Source: Pseudomonadota bacterium (lineage in GTDB: Bacteria > Pseudomonadota > Gammaproteobacteria > Burkholderiales > Burkholderiaceae_C). Taken from it: DNA of 13,238 nt. Both the position numbers and the translations under genes were made by a program. The notes beneath the pieces are model-generated. The model saw only the letters and a list, made by a program, of their open reading frames with translations, ran no database searches and was not told the origin of the DNA. Location: assembly GCA_023410975.1 (NCBI GenBank), contig JAEYPG010000500.1:1-13238 (forward strand), given 5' to 3'. The number at the start of each line of letters is the position of its first letter. Positions within the stretch are counted from its first letter, which is position 1. Below, one piece after another: positions 1 through 7,933 of the stretch.

Positions 1-84
1 GCGCTGGGCACGGTGGCGATGTACGTGGACGACAACGTCAAGCGCCTGACGGATATCAAGCTGCGCGAATGGTTCGGGGTGTGA
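1..84 (+). CDS. C-terminal end of an unidentified upstream gene (partial)
   Basis: An open frame enters from the left edge and ends at TGA 82-84. Only 27 residues are visible, ending in DIKLREWFGV, which is too little to name a family. The stop overlaps the next start as TGATG (82-86), so this gene is almost certainly the preceding member of the same operon and translationally coupled to the large GTPase. SrfC-like GTPases are known to neighbour SrfB-type proteins, and other double-GTPase conflict operons carry large GTPase-associated proteins. Either could be here, but that is only context-based inference. Confidence 0.7.
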   Translation, partial: ALGTVAMYVDDNVKRLTDIKLREWFGV

Positions 85-2420
85 TGGTCACGCACAAACC
101 TGAAAGCAGCGCAATTCAATTGACCGGCAAACCGGTGGAAGGGAATAAAGTGGACGTGCGTGAACAGATAGCCGGCATCCTCGAGCGGCGCCGTGCAAGG
201 CTGCCCGCTGTGCAAGCGGCCATCGAGCAATGGGACCGGATCGCCCAGGACCTCCGGGCCTTAGAACTTGCAGCACAGGAGCTGCGCAATCATCCCCAAG
301 CTCCCCAGGAGGTTTGTCAGGCCCTGCGGTCGCTTGACGCGGCTGCCCTGCAGGTCCATGCCGCTGAGGCGAGCCGCAAGCTGCACCTGTTGGCAGGCCG
401 CTTCTCGCGCGACACGATCAACATCGGTGTCAGCGGACGGGCACGGGTTGGTAAGAGCACACTGCTGCAGAAGCTTTCCGGCCTCAGCGACGAGCAGATC
501 CCAACGGGCTCAGGCCTGCCGGTTACGGCAGTGCGCAGCCGAATCGTCCACTCCAGCGCGGGCGCACGAGCGCGCCTGACGCTGCACTCTTTCGAGTCGT
601 TCCGCGACGAGGTGCTCAAGCCGTACCACGACGAACTGGGCATCACGCAACTGCCCACCAGCGTGGCCGAATTCAAGACGTTCCCGTATCCGCGATCGGA
701 GAATGAACTGGCGCCCGATGTGCAGCAGCGCCACAGCAGCATCACGATCCTGGGTCGCCTGCGTGACGAGATGCAGGCCTCGCTCTGGTCCTACGAGGCA
801 GACCTCACGGGTGGCGAGCGCACGATCGGCCTGGAGCAGCTGCGCCCCTATGTGGCCTATCCGCGCTGGAACGAAGCCGGTACGCCTGACTGCGCCCGCC
901 GCTACCTGGCCGTGCGGGAAGTGCGCATCGAATGCCCGTTCCCGCATGCGCAAGTAGACCACCTGGGCATCATTGACCTGCCTGGCCTGGGCGAGGTGGC
1001 CGCCAATGCCGAGGAGCACCACGTCAACGGTCTGAAGAACGACGTCGATGCGGTACTGATGGTCAAGCGTCCCTCGGAGGGCATGGCGTACTGGACGAGC
1101 GAGGATGCCAGGGCCATTGACCTGCTGGACCGCGCGCGCGGCTTCGTGAGCCAGCGGCGGGACTTCGTCACGCTGCTCCTCAACGACAGCGCACAGGACG
1201 GAGAGCGCCTGCCGGGTATGCGTGAGGACATTCAGCGCAAGGTCAACGAAGGCCGTGACGGCCTGCATCTGCGCGTGCTCGAAGCCGATGCGACCGACTC
1301 CCAGGCCGTTTCCCGCAAAGTCTTGACCCCGCTGCTGGACCACTTGGCGCAGCGGCTGCCCGCGATGGACGAGGAAATCCTTGCCGGCACTCGCAGAGAG
1401 TGCAACGCGCATGTGCTGGCCATCGGCGAGCCGGTCAAGGCGCTGCAGCTCCTGCTGTCGGCCAACAAGCCGTCGAGCGTGAGCAGCATCGAGGAGGTGC
1501 TGCGGCGCAGTGCCGAGCTGCAGAAGGACATTGCGCAGACACTGGGTGCTTCGGTCGGCAGCCTGCGCAAGGCCGCCATCCTGGCCAAGCAGGATAAGGC
1601 GTATCTGGAAGCGCTCGTATCGGCTCGACGGAACATCCAATCCTGGATCGACAGCGGCTTCGGCGAGGGCAAGGACGCCTGGTGTGCCCGGGCGCTGCGC
1701 CAGATGCGTGTCGATGGCTACAGCGCACGTTTCACGGGCAACGAGTTCAACCGCATCCGGGTGGAAATCAGCGGCAGGTTCTGCACCCTGGACACGTATC
1801 TGGGCGAGCGGGTGCATGCACTTTGGGGCGAGGTTGCGTCGCTGCTGGGTCACCATCTGAGCGGCCTGCTGGAAGGACAGGAGGGCCGCTCGGCGCTGGA
1901 GCGCCTGACGCGCTGCCTGCGGGAGGCGGCGGAACCATGCCCCACGCTGGCACAGGCCATCGACGATCTGCTGGGCCTGCGCCTGGACTACCGGACGCAG
2001 CTGCACCCGCGCGTGCGCCGCGAGCTCGACCAGCTGAGCTTGCAAGTACTCAGCCGCGAGACGGAGCAGTACGAGACGCAGGTCACCGTCGAAGTCAGCG
2101 AGATGGGCGCGGACCAGCTGTTCCACGTGATGAGCGAGCTGGCGACGCAGTCCACCTACCGTACCTTCAAGTCACTGACGGAGGAGGCAACCACGCCGAT
2201 CCTCGTGCTGCACGCGGCGTTGGAGCAGTTCGAGGACACGCTGATCCGCTCGGGCCAATCCGAGCTGGAATTCGCGCGCCTGGGCCGCTCGTTCCGGGAC
2301 GACATTTGGCCGGGAGAGTTCCAGGCTGCCGAGCAGTCGAGCTTGCGCGTCAACCGCGTGCGCCACGCGTTGGCCTCGGTGCAGGACCAATTGGAAAAGA
2401 TTGAGGGAGCCGCCGCATGA
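84..2420 (+). CDS. Large dynamin/SrfC-like P-loop GTPase
   Basis: This is a 778-residue cytoplasmic P-loop GTPase of the dynamin-like or SrfC (putative virulence factor) type. A helical N-terminal region (about 1-110) precedes a G domain. The P-loop is GRARVGKS at 118-125, a candidate switch-I threonine is T148 in LPVTAV, and G3 is DLPG at 298-301. The G4 position is degenerate: LLLND around 364-368 replaces a canonical [NT]KxD. The remaining roughly 400 residues look mostly helical, like the stalk/effector region of large GTPases, and no membrane segment is visible. The chosen ATG at 84 overlaps the upstream stop (TGATG). A GTG at 150 has a much better ribosome site (GGAAGGG at 137-143, 6 nt spacing) and would give 756 residues. 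The stop overlaps the next gene by 4 nt (ATGA). The partner GTPase downstream suggests the two work as a pair. The GTPase call is firm; the subfamily and the substrate are not. Confidence 0.85.
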   Translation: MVTHKPESSAIQLTGKPVEGNKVDVREQIAGILERRRARLPAVQAAIEQWDRIAQDLRALELAAQELRNHPQAPQEVCQALRSLDAAALQVHAAEASRKLHLLAGRFSRDTINIGVSGRARVGKSTLLQKLSGLSDEQIPTGSGLPVTAVRSRIVHSSAGARARLTLHSFESFRDEVLKPYHDELGITQLPTSVAEFKTFPYPRSENELAPDVQQRHSSITILGRLRDEMQASLWSYEADLTGGERTIGLEQLRPYVAYPRWNEAGTPDCARRYLAVREVRIECPFPHAQVDHLGIIDLPGLGEVAANAEEHHVNGLKNDVDAVLMVKRPSEGMAYWTSEDARAIDLLDRARGFVSQRRDFVTLLLNDSAQDGERLPGMREDIQRKVNEGRDGLHLRVLEADATDSQAVSRKVLTPLLDHLAQRLPAMDEEILAGTRRECNAHVLAIGEPVKALQLLLSANKPSSVSSIEEVLRRSAELQKDIAQTLGASVGSLRKAAILAKQDKAYLEALVSARRNIQSWIDSGFGEGKDAWCARALRQMRVDGYSARFTGNEFNRIRVEISGRFCTLDTYLGERVHALWGEVASLLGHHLSGLLEGQEGRSALERLTRCLREAAEPCPTLAQAIDDLLGLRLDYRTQLHPRVRRELDQLSLQVLSRETEQYETQVTVEVSEMGADQLFHVMSELATQSTYRTFKSLTEEATTPILVLHAALEQFEDTLIRSGQSELEFARLGRSFRDDIWPGEFQAAEQSSLRVNRVRHALASVQDQLEKIEGAAA
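137..152 (+). promoter_or_regulatory. Strong Shine-Dalgarno before an alternative GTG start
   Basis: GGAAGGG at 137-143 lies 6 nt before an in-frame GTG at 150-152. It is a better ribosome site than anything before the ATG at 84, and the 22 residues between the two starts look unstructured. Real translation of the large GTPase may therefore begin here. The TGATG overlap at 82-86 argues for the upstream start. Confidence 0.45.
2403..2409 (+). promoter_or_regulatory. Shine-Dalgarno for the second GTPase
   Basis: GAGGGAG sits 7 nt before the ATG at 2417, inside the last codons of the preceding GTPase. It fixes the start within the ATGA overlap and supports coupled translation of the two GTPases. 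Confidence 0.7.
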
Positions 2421-3550
2421 GCCAGCAGACCAGTCTCGACTTCAAGATCGGCATCATCGGGCCGTCACGGGTTGGCAAGACCTCGCTGATCGCCACCATG
2501 TTGCGCGATGCGCAGCGCATGCTGGAGGGCTCGCCCACCCGCATCGAGGCCGACGACAGCGCGACCCAGGCCAAAATCGACGAGCACGACAACGAGTTGC
2601 AGGGCGCCATCCGATCCGGCCGGTTCAGGAACCAGGCCGTCAGAGGCACCGAGGATCCTTTCGAATTCAAGCTGCGCCTGGAACCCGGCAACGGCGCCGC
2701 CAGCGTGAGATTTGAAGTGCTTGATTTTCCCGGGGCATGGGTGACCAGCCAGCTCGCGGAACATGTCGCACGCTGGAAAGAGTGCCAGGCGTGGATCGAA
2801 TCCAGCAGGGTGATGCTGGTGCCGATCGATGCCACGCTGCTGATGGAGACGCAGACCGATGAGCACGATCAAGCGTTGGACAAATTGCTGACCGTGGCTC
2901 AAGTCAAGAAAGTCGTGCGCATGTGGGCCAAGGGGCGCAACCAGCACGCTGCCGAGCCAGCCACGCTGCTGCTGTGTCCGGTCAAGTGCGAGACCTACTT
3001 CGCGGACAACGGCGGCCTGCGCAATGCGTCCCGGCGCCTGCTCGAGCGCGTCCGGCAGGTCTATGCCACTGTGATCACGACCGTCAAAGGGGAAGCCCCG
3101 CATGTCCAGATCGCATATGCGCCGATCGACACGCTGGGCTGCGCGGAACTGATCAGCGCCGAATGGGAGGAGGACAGCCGCACGCCGGGCGACTTCATCT
3201 TCTCAACGATGTTTCGCGTCATCAAGCCGGGTGAGCTGCGCTCCAAGGGTGCCGACTCGCTGATGGCAATGCTGTGTGCCGAGGCGCTCAGCCTCGCGGG
3301 TGAGCGGGCCCGCGCACTCGCCGAGGCAACGCGGGGCGGCGCTGACGCGGCAGCCGAGCGGGCTGAGCGCAGCGAAGGCTTCCTGCACGATATCTGGAAC
3401 CGGTTCAATGGGGAAACGAAGCGCCGACAGGAGCACGCACAGCAGCTCTATGCCGAGCTGCAGGCGCAACTCCGGCAAGTGGAGGCGCTGCAAAAAGCCT
3501 TGCAGGCCATGGCCAGCTTCCCGCGCGATTCGCGCCTGCAAAAGCTTTGA
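2417..3550 (+). CDS. Second P-loop GTPase with C-terminal coiled coil
   Basis: This is a 377-residue predicted cytoplasmic GTPase. The P-loop GPSRVGKT is at 15-22, right after a hydrophobic strand (KIGIIG), and G3 is DFPG at 103-106 after strand FEVL. A G4-like element PVKCE at 188-192 follows strand LLLC, so the guanine-recognition loop differs from the canonical [NT]KxD. The layout resembles the TRAFAC or 'double-GTPase' proteins of bacterial conflict systems, but I cannot confirm the family. Residues about 320-370 are charged and rich in Glu, Gln, Ala and Leu, typical of a coiled coil. No transmembrane segment is seen. It overlaps the large GTPase by 4 nt and its own stop is 5 nt before the next ATG, so the three genes are co-expressed. 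I infer that it works with the large GTPase and the membrane-anchored third protein. A YcjX/DUF463-like role is an alternative. Confidence 0.85.
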   Translation: MSQQTSLDFKIGIIGPSRVGKTSLIATMLRDAQRMLEGSPTRIEADDSATQAKIDEHDNELQGAIRSGRFRNQAVRGTEDPFEFKLRLEPGNGAASVRFEVLDFPGAWVTSQLAEHVARWKECQAWIESSRVMLVPIDATLLMETQTDEHDQALDKLLTVAQVKKVVRMWAKGRNQHAAEPATLLLCPVKCETYFADNGGLRNASRRLLERVRQVYATVITTVKGEAPHVQIAYAPIDTLGCAELISAEWEEDSRTPGDFIFSTMFRVIKPGELRSKGADSLMAMLCAEALSLAGERARALAEATRGGADAAAERAERSEGFLHDIWNRFNGETKRRQEHAQQLYAELQAQLRQVEALQKALQAMASFPRDSRLQKL

Positions 3551-3555
3551 TCGCC

Positions 3556-4431
3556 ATGACCATCTACCTCCGAACCCGCACTCGGCGCACCGACTATTCG
3601 TTCCTTGGCGCGGCGCCGGCGGAGCGCTGGTGGTCTGAATACGGCCGCCAAACAGCGTTCGAGCGGCCGACGGTGATCGTCCGGCGCGTTAAGGACCAGC
3701 TGCAAGGTTGCTTCAGCGGCATCGAGTCGCCGAAGCGGCTGGACCGTGTCGGCACCATCATCCGCTATACGGTGGTGGTGGAGAACGATGCACAAAGCAT
3801 CCTGGCACTGACGCAGGCCTGTCTGCTGGAGCCGGGTGCCGGCAAACTGCCAAATCTAGGCCAAGTGCTGGACGATTGCTTCAAGGGCGACGAGGAGATC
3901 GAAGATCTGCTGGTGGACGATCCCCTTGTCGCGGAGGAAGTCTCCCAACGGGTGCAGGCAGCCTTGTCGGTGTACGTGGCTGCCTCGGCACGGGCCCGGA
4001 CAGACCAGACCGATGCGAAGTGGATAGCGCCTGCGAACCTTCCGCAAGGACGGGATGCTCTTGTGGCGCGGGTGCAGCGCCTGGTGAGCAACGAGTGCCA
4101 GGGCTTGGCAGCGTTGCTGAACTTGATTCGGGCACGAGACGAAGCCCAGTCACTTGCCACGCCGCAAGGCTCCTTGGCCTTGTTGGTGAACCCGGACAGC
4201 AAGCTTGAGCTCGACGGCATTGAGGCCCTCACGGGTGCGGGGTCATCGAATCCCACAGAACTCCTGCCCCGGTCCTCCACCGCGAAGTCTGTGCAGAGGC
4301 CATTGAATGCTCGGGCACTTATGGCTGCAGCCGTGCTTGGGTTGATCGCACTGCTCGCTTGGTTCGCGCTGGCGCGCAGTGCCACCACGCCGGAGGTCGG
4401 CAGGGCGCCGGTGCCTGCTTCAGTCCAGTAG
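3556..4431 (+). CDS. Tail-anchored membrane protein of unknown family
   Basis: This 291-residue protein belongs to no family I recognise. The N-terminal approximately 250 residues are soluble and mixed alpha/beta, with an acidic stretch (DEEIEDLLVDD) near 115-125. A polar, low-complexity linker precedes a single hydrophobic segment at about 254-273 (core AAAVLGLIALLAWFALA), followed by only 18 residues. With no N-terminal signal, this predicts a tail-anchored protein with its bulk in the cytoplasm. It could tether the two preceding GTPases to the inner membrane (inference). The ATG at 3556 lies 5 nt after the previous stop. A TTG at 3547 overlaps that stop and would add three residues. Neither start has a clear ribosome site, so expression probably depends on translation from the upstream gene. 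It is the last gene of the plus-strand operon. Confidence 0.8.
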   Translation: MTIYLRTRTRRTDYSFLGAAPAERWWSEYGRQTAFERPTVIVRRVKDQLQGCFSGIESPKRLDRVGTIIRYTVVVENDAQSILALTQACLLEPGAGKLPNLGQVLDDCFKGDEEIEDLLVDDPLVAEEVSQRVQAALSVYVAASARARTDQTDAKWIAPANLPQGRDALVARVQRLVSNECQGLAALLNLIRARDEAQSLATPQGSLALLVNPDSKLELDGIEALTGAGSSNPTELLPRSSTAKSVQRPLNARALMAAAVLGLIALLAWFALARSATTPEVGRAPVPASVQ

Positions 4432-4633
4432 TGCACACTGTTTGATGAGGCCGAGCCAGCAGCCGGGGCCGGCGCGGCAGATTGAGGCCCGCTTGACCGT
4501 TTGGTTCAGTCCGGGCCCATCGTGGTCTTGGCGGCACTCCAGCCCATGCCTCCAACTGCCGCACGTCCTTCGCCAAATCTGGCAGCAGCCCCACCCCCAC
4601 TCGTACCGGAACCTTTGGGACATCCCGCCTGCA
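4432..4633. other. Convergent intergenic gap, no convincing gene or terminator
   Basis: About 200 bp separate the ends of the GTPase operon and the Zorya operon. Two weak inverted repeats are visible: GCCGGGGCCGGC at 4462-4473, and GCGGCA (4531-4536) pairing with TGCCGC (4557-4562) across a 20-nt loop. Neither is followed by a T tract on either strand, so no intrinsic terminator can be claimed. Short reverse-strand frames cross the gap without a good start or recognisable motif and run into the flanking genes. I see no repeat ends or attachment-site signature. Confidence 0.5.
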
Positions 4634-7600
4634 TCAGGTGAAATCGGCAAAGTCCGCCACCTTCAGGTCACTGCAGCCGTTGAGCATGTCCGTCGCGAGG
4701 CTGCGCTTGCGCGTCAGGAGCTTGTCCAGCGTCACGTCGAAGCTGGGAAAGCTCGTGCTGACCACGCCCGGGTAGTACACCGTCACGGGCCGATCCTGGC
4801 CGATACGCCAGGCGCGCGCGGTGGCCTGGTCCTCCTTGGCCGGGTTCCACGTGCGCGTGAAGTGCACGACGTGGTTCGCGGCCTGGATGTTGACGCCGAA
4901 ACCCACCGCCAGCGGCGACAGAACGATGGCGCCGAAACCTGGGCGGCGCTGAAAATCGTCGATGAGCTTCTGCCGGTTCACCGCCGCCTTCGGGTCCGCC
5001 GAGGTGTCGCCGTTGATGATATGCGGCGCGAAGCCGAAGAACGCTGCGATCACGCGCTGCAGCGTCAGCTGCAGCTCGCGGAACTCGCAAAACACGATCA
5101 CCTTGTGGTTGCCATCAGCCTCTGTGGCGAGCGCCTTGAGTCGATCAGCCAGCCAGCCCATCTTTGGCGACTCGTTCACCAGCCGCGTGACCTCGATGTC
5201 GCGCCCCTTGGGCTCAGCGTAGCCATGCGGGTCGGAGCAGATCTGCCTGATGGCCAGCAGCGTCTGCAACTGTGCCGAGGGGTTGCTCTCCCGCTGCGCG
5301 CGCAGCATCGCCAGGGCGCCCTGGTACAGGCGCAGCTGGAACGGCGACATGGGCAGCCGCTTGCAGGCCTCGTCCTCGGCCAGCGGCGGCAGGTCCTTGG
5401 CGACGTCGGTCTTCCTGCGGTGCAGGATCTGCGGCTGGATGATGGCCCGTAACTCCTCCACCTTGGCCTTCTGCTCCTCGGTCTTGGCTTCGATGGGCTG
5501 GCGGTAGGTGCGCGAGAACTGGGCGAGCGCGCCCAGCATGCCGGGCTGCACGAAGTCGAACAGGCACCACAGGTCGGCCAGCGTGTTCTCCACCGGCGTG
5601 CCGGTGCAGGCGATGCGAAAGCGCACCTTCTGCTTCTTGGCCGAGCGCGTCACCAACGCTGCGGGCGTCTTGATCTTCTGGGCTTCGTCGCAAACCATGA
5701 CCGACCAGGGTTGCGCCGCCAGCGAAAATTCCAGGTCGCGCATGGTTTCGTACGTGGTCAGCACGATCCGGGCGTCGCCGATCCAGCCCTTCTTGAGCAG
5801 CCGCGTGATGCCCTTGTCGCGCAGTTCCTCATCGAGCTCGTGGCGCGAAACACGCAGGTTGCGCAGCGTCTCGCCATAGAGCATCAGCAGCGGCAGCGTG
5901 CCGGGTACGAAAAACTTCTCCAACTCGTTGCGCCAGTTCTCCAGCAGCGCCACAGGCGCCACTACCAGCGCCGGAGGCAGCTCCGGCTCGCGCTCGAAGC
6001 AGGAGACGATGAAGGTCAGCAGCTGCAGCGTCTTGCCCAGGCCCATGTCATCGGCCAGCACCGTGCCGCGGCAATGCTCGGGCGAAAGGCTCCAGAGGTG
6101 CTGCAGCCAAGCGATGCCGACGTGTTGGTGGGACTTGAGCTTGACCGAGGCTCTCAGCGCGGCAGGCAGCAGCGGCTGGGCACCTTCCGGCATCTCCAGC
6201 GCGTGCGCCCGCTGCTCGGTGTAATCTACGCCCTCCAGGTTGCGCTTGATGACCAGTCGCGTCTTGGATGATGCGAGCGGCTGCCCGCCCCCCGAGCCGC
6301 TGTCCTTGGGTTTGAGCTGCTCTCGGGCCTTCAACAGCGCGTCCACCGCGGCTCGAGCCTCGGCTATGGGCACCGGCTGACGCAGCCCCGGCAACTGCAC
6401 GCTGTCCTGACCAGCGACCTCAGCGGCCTGCACTGCGCTCTCCAGCGACGGGATGTCGCCGAAGCTCAACGGCACTGTCGTCAGTACGCCTCCTGGCTCT
6501 TCCCTGACTTTCAGGCCGATCTGGACGTTGTCCTCGAACCAGTCGTTGCTTTCATCGTCATGGACGATGACGGGCACTACGAAGGGTTGCTCGACGCCGA
6601 TAGCCTCGACGCGCTGCGAGTAGTTTCCAAGGTCCAGCACCTCGGCCGCGGACCATTCCGGCGGATGCCGCCACAGGTGCAGCCAATGCTCCAGTTGCGC
6701 CAGATGGTCGCCGGTGTCGCCCAAGATCTCCAGCTCATAGCCCTGCCACGTACAGCACTGGGCGCCGGCGTCAATCCGCCGCTGCAGCTTGTCGGTGAAC
6801 TCGCCCAGCTCCAGGGGCGAGCCGAACCACTCCAGCGTGGCCTCGGCGGCTTCGTTGCCGAGCGACTCGATCAACAAGCCCACCTGCAACACCTGGCCAT
6901 GCTCATCCTGGCCGACGCGTGGCGTGAAGCGCTCGAAGCGAATACCCGCTGCCTCACGCGCGGCCTCGAACTGCTCGGGTTCGATCACTGCCTGGGCCTG
7001 CTCGCCCAGCACGGCGAAGGGATTGCGCACGAAGGCCTCGGCACGGGCTCCCGAAGCACGCCGCCCCGGCATGCGCTTGATCTCGGCCAGCACGGCCTTC
7101 ACCTCAGGCGCAGGCACGACGCGCACGAGCGAGGCACCATCGGGCACGTCGTAGCTGTTCTGCAGCGGGAGACGGTCGAACATCTCCAGCCAGCGCCCGG
7201 GCGCCTCTTCGAAGCCTGGAATGACTTCCACCGTCTTCCCGTCACCCTCTCCACTGCGGCGCATCGCCAACTGCAATCGTTCGGGTGTCAGCACGATGGT
7301 GCGCGCGACGTAATCCGACATCGGGCTGCCGGTGCGAGCCGCCAGCTTGCGCATGCGCCCGAAGCTCAGCTCCTTGAACGCCTTGTCGCGCTGCGACGGC
7401 GGCGTGGCATGGAAACGCTGCAGCTCTTGCAGCAGTTGATGGACGGGCTCGGGCAACAGCGTGGCTTGCGGGCCCGACACCAGTACCGCGCCCACAAGCC
7501 GGGGTGCCGGCTGCACGGCACGGCCTTGTGGATCGACCCATTCCGCGATCTGCACCGAGAAATCTGCATCCACCAAGGCGCCGCGGTTCACCAACCTGGG

Positions 7601-7933
7601 CCGTGCCGGCGAGTCGGAGGGAATGTCCAGCGCATCGCGATAACCCTGCAGCTCCGGATCACGCATCAGTGCATACGCGCTGCTCCAGGGCAGCAGCACA
7701 TGGTCTTCGTGCAACTGCACATGGCCTTCGGTAAAAAGCTGCCCCAGGCGCGCGCCAAGGTCTGCCCTCTCCGGATGTCCGAAGGGCGACGACAACCATT
7801 CGGAGGCAGATATCCCCGCTGGAGCCTTGTAGGCAATACCGTCAGGCAGAAAATCAGAAGTGGGCTGCACGACGACTCCAACAGCAGCCGGCTCCACCAC
7901 TGAAGACTTGCGAAAAAACGACTTCAGCATCAT
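4634..7933 (-). CDS. zorD: ZorD, SNF2-family helicase/nuclease-type effector of type I Zorya
   Basis: ZorD is the DNA-acting ATPase effector of type I Zorya, recruited to the ZorAB motor after phage attack. At 1099 residues it has the expected length. A long N-terminal region (about 1-560) without recognisable motifs is followed by a Gly/Ser linker (KDSGSGGGQ near 550). The SNF2 core then shows a Q-motif-like KSHQHVGIAWLQ, Walker A DMGLGKT (K634), Walker B DEAQ at 749-752, motif III TGTP at 777-780, and motif VI ARAWRIGQDR at 1039-1048 next to QAANHVVHFTRTWNP. All key ATPase residues are present, so the enzyme should be active. Start: the zorC stop and the first ATG overlap as TGATG. A second ATG at 7930 is spaced better (6 nt) from the AAGAAGG ribosome site, so the true start may be one codon later. 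It is the last gene of the operon. A generic SNF2 defence helicase would be the alternative, but the ZorABC context makes ZorD secure. Confidence 0.95.
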   Translation of the reverse strand: MMLKSFFRKSSVVEPAAVGVVVQPTSDFLPDGIAYKAPAGISASEWLSSPFGHPERADLGARLGQLFTEGHVQLHEDHVLLPWSSAYALMRDPELQGYRDALDIPSDSPARPRLVNRGALVDADFSVQIAEWVDPQGRAVQPAPRLVGAVLVSGPQATLLPEPVHQLLQELQRFHATPPSQRDKAFKELSFGRMRKLAARTGSPMSDYVARTIVLTPERLQLAMRRSGEGDGKTVEVIPGFEEAPGRWLEMFDRLPLQNSYDVPDGASLVRVVPAPEVKAVLAEIKRMPGRRASGARAEAFVRNPFAVLGEQAQAVIEPEQFEAAREAAGIRFERFTPRVGQDEHGQVLQVGLLIESLGNEAAEATLEWFGSPLELGEFTDKLQRRIDAGAQCCTWQGYELEILGDTGDHLAQLEHWLHLWRHPPEWSAAEVLDLGNYSQRVEAIGVEQPFVVPVIVHDDESNDWFEDNVQIGLKVREEPGGVLTTVPLSFGDIPSLESAVQAAEVAGQDSVQLPGLRQPVPIAEARAAVDALLKAREQLKPKDSGSGGGQPLASSKTRLVIKRNLEGVDYTEQRAHALEMPEGAQPLLPAALRASVKLKSHQHVGIAWLQHLWSLSPEHCRGTVLADDMGLGKTLQLLTFIVSCFEREPELPPALVVAPVALLENWRNELEKFFVPGTLPLLMLYGETLRNLRVSRHELDEELRDKGITRLLKKGWIGDARIVLTTYETMRDLEFSLAAQPWSVMVCDEAQKIKTPAALVTRSAKKQKVRFRIACTGTPVENTLADLWCLFDFVQPGMLGALAQFSRTYRQPIEAKTEEQKAKVEELRAIIQPQILHRRKTDVAKDLPPLAEDEACKRLPMSPFQLRLYQGALAMLRAQRESNPSAQLQTLLAIRQICSDPHGYAEPKGRDIEVTRLVNESPKMGWLADRLKALATEADGNHKVIVFCEFRELQLTLQRVIAAFFGFAPHIINGDTSADPKAAVNRQKLIDDFQRRPGFGAIVLSPLAVGFGVNIQAANHVVHFTRTWNPAKEDQATARAWRIGQDRPVTVYYPGVVSTSFPSFDVTLDKLLTRKRSLATDMLNGCSDLKVADFADFT

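Noticed and set aside
510..2126. A 538-codon open frame on the minus strand, antisense to the large GTPase
   Set aside because: Its product is Arg/Gln/Ala-rich with no motif. High-GC genes routinely leave long stop-free antisense frames, and the sense frame has clear GTPase motifs.
3556..4431. Tail-anchored protein as a T6SS TssL/DotU-like subunit
   Set aside because: Only the C-terminal anchor topology is shared. The soluble part lacks DotU-like sequence and no other T6SS genes are nearby.
4419..4512. Direct repeat TTCAGTCC at 4419-4426 and 4505-4512
   Set aside because: It is only 8 bases with no extended similarity or mobile-element features, consistent with chance.
4420..4650. Short minus-strand frames in the convergent gap, possibly a decayed gene
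   Set aside because: They have no convincing start, no recognisable motif and overlaps with both flanking genes. The Trp/Arg/Cys-rich products do not look like folded proteins.
4379..5452. A 357-codon plus-strand frame starting in the last gene of the GTPase operon and running over the zorD end
   Set aside because: It has no ribosome site or motif, its composition is antisense-like, and it overlaps two well-supported genes.
6560..7903. A 447-codon plus-strand frame antisense to zorD
   Set aside because: It has His/Gln/Arg-rich composition typical of antisense to GC-rich coding DNA, and it lies wholly inside zorD.
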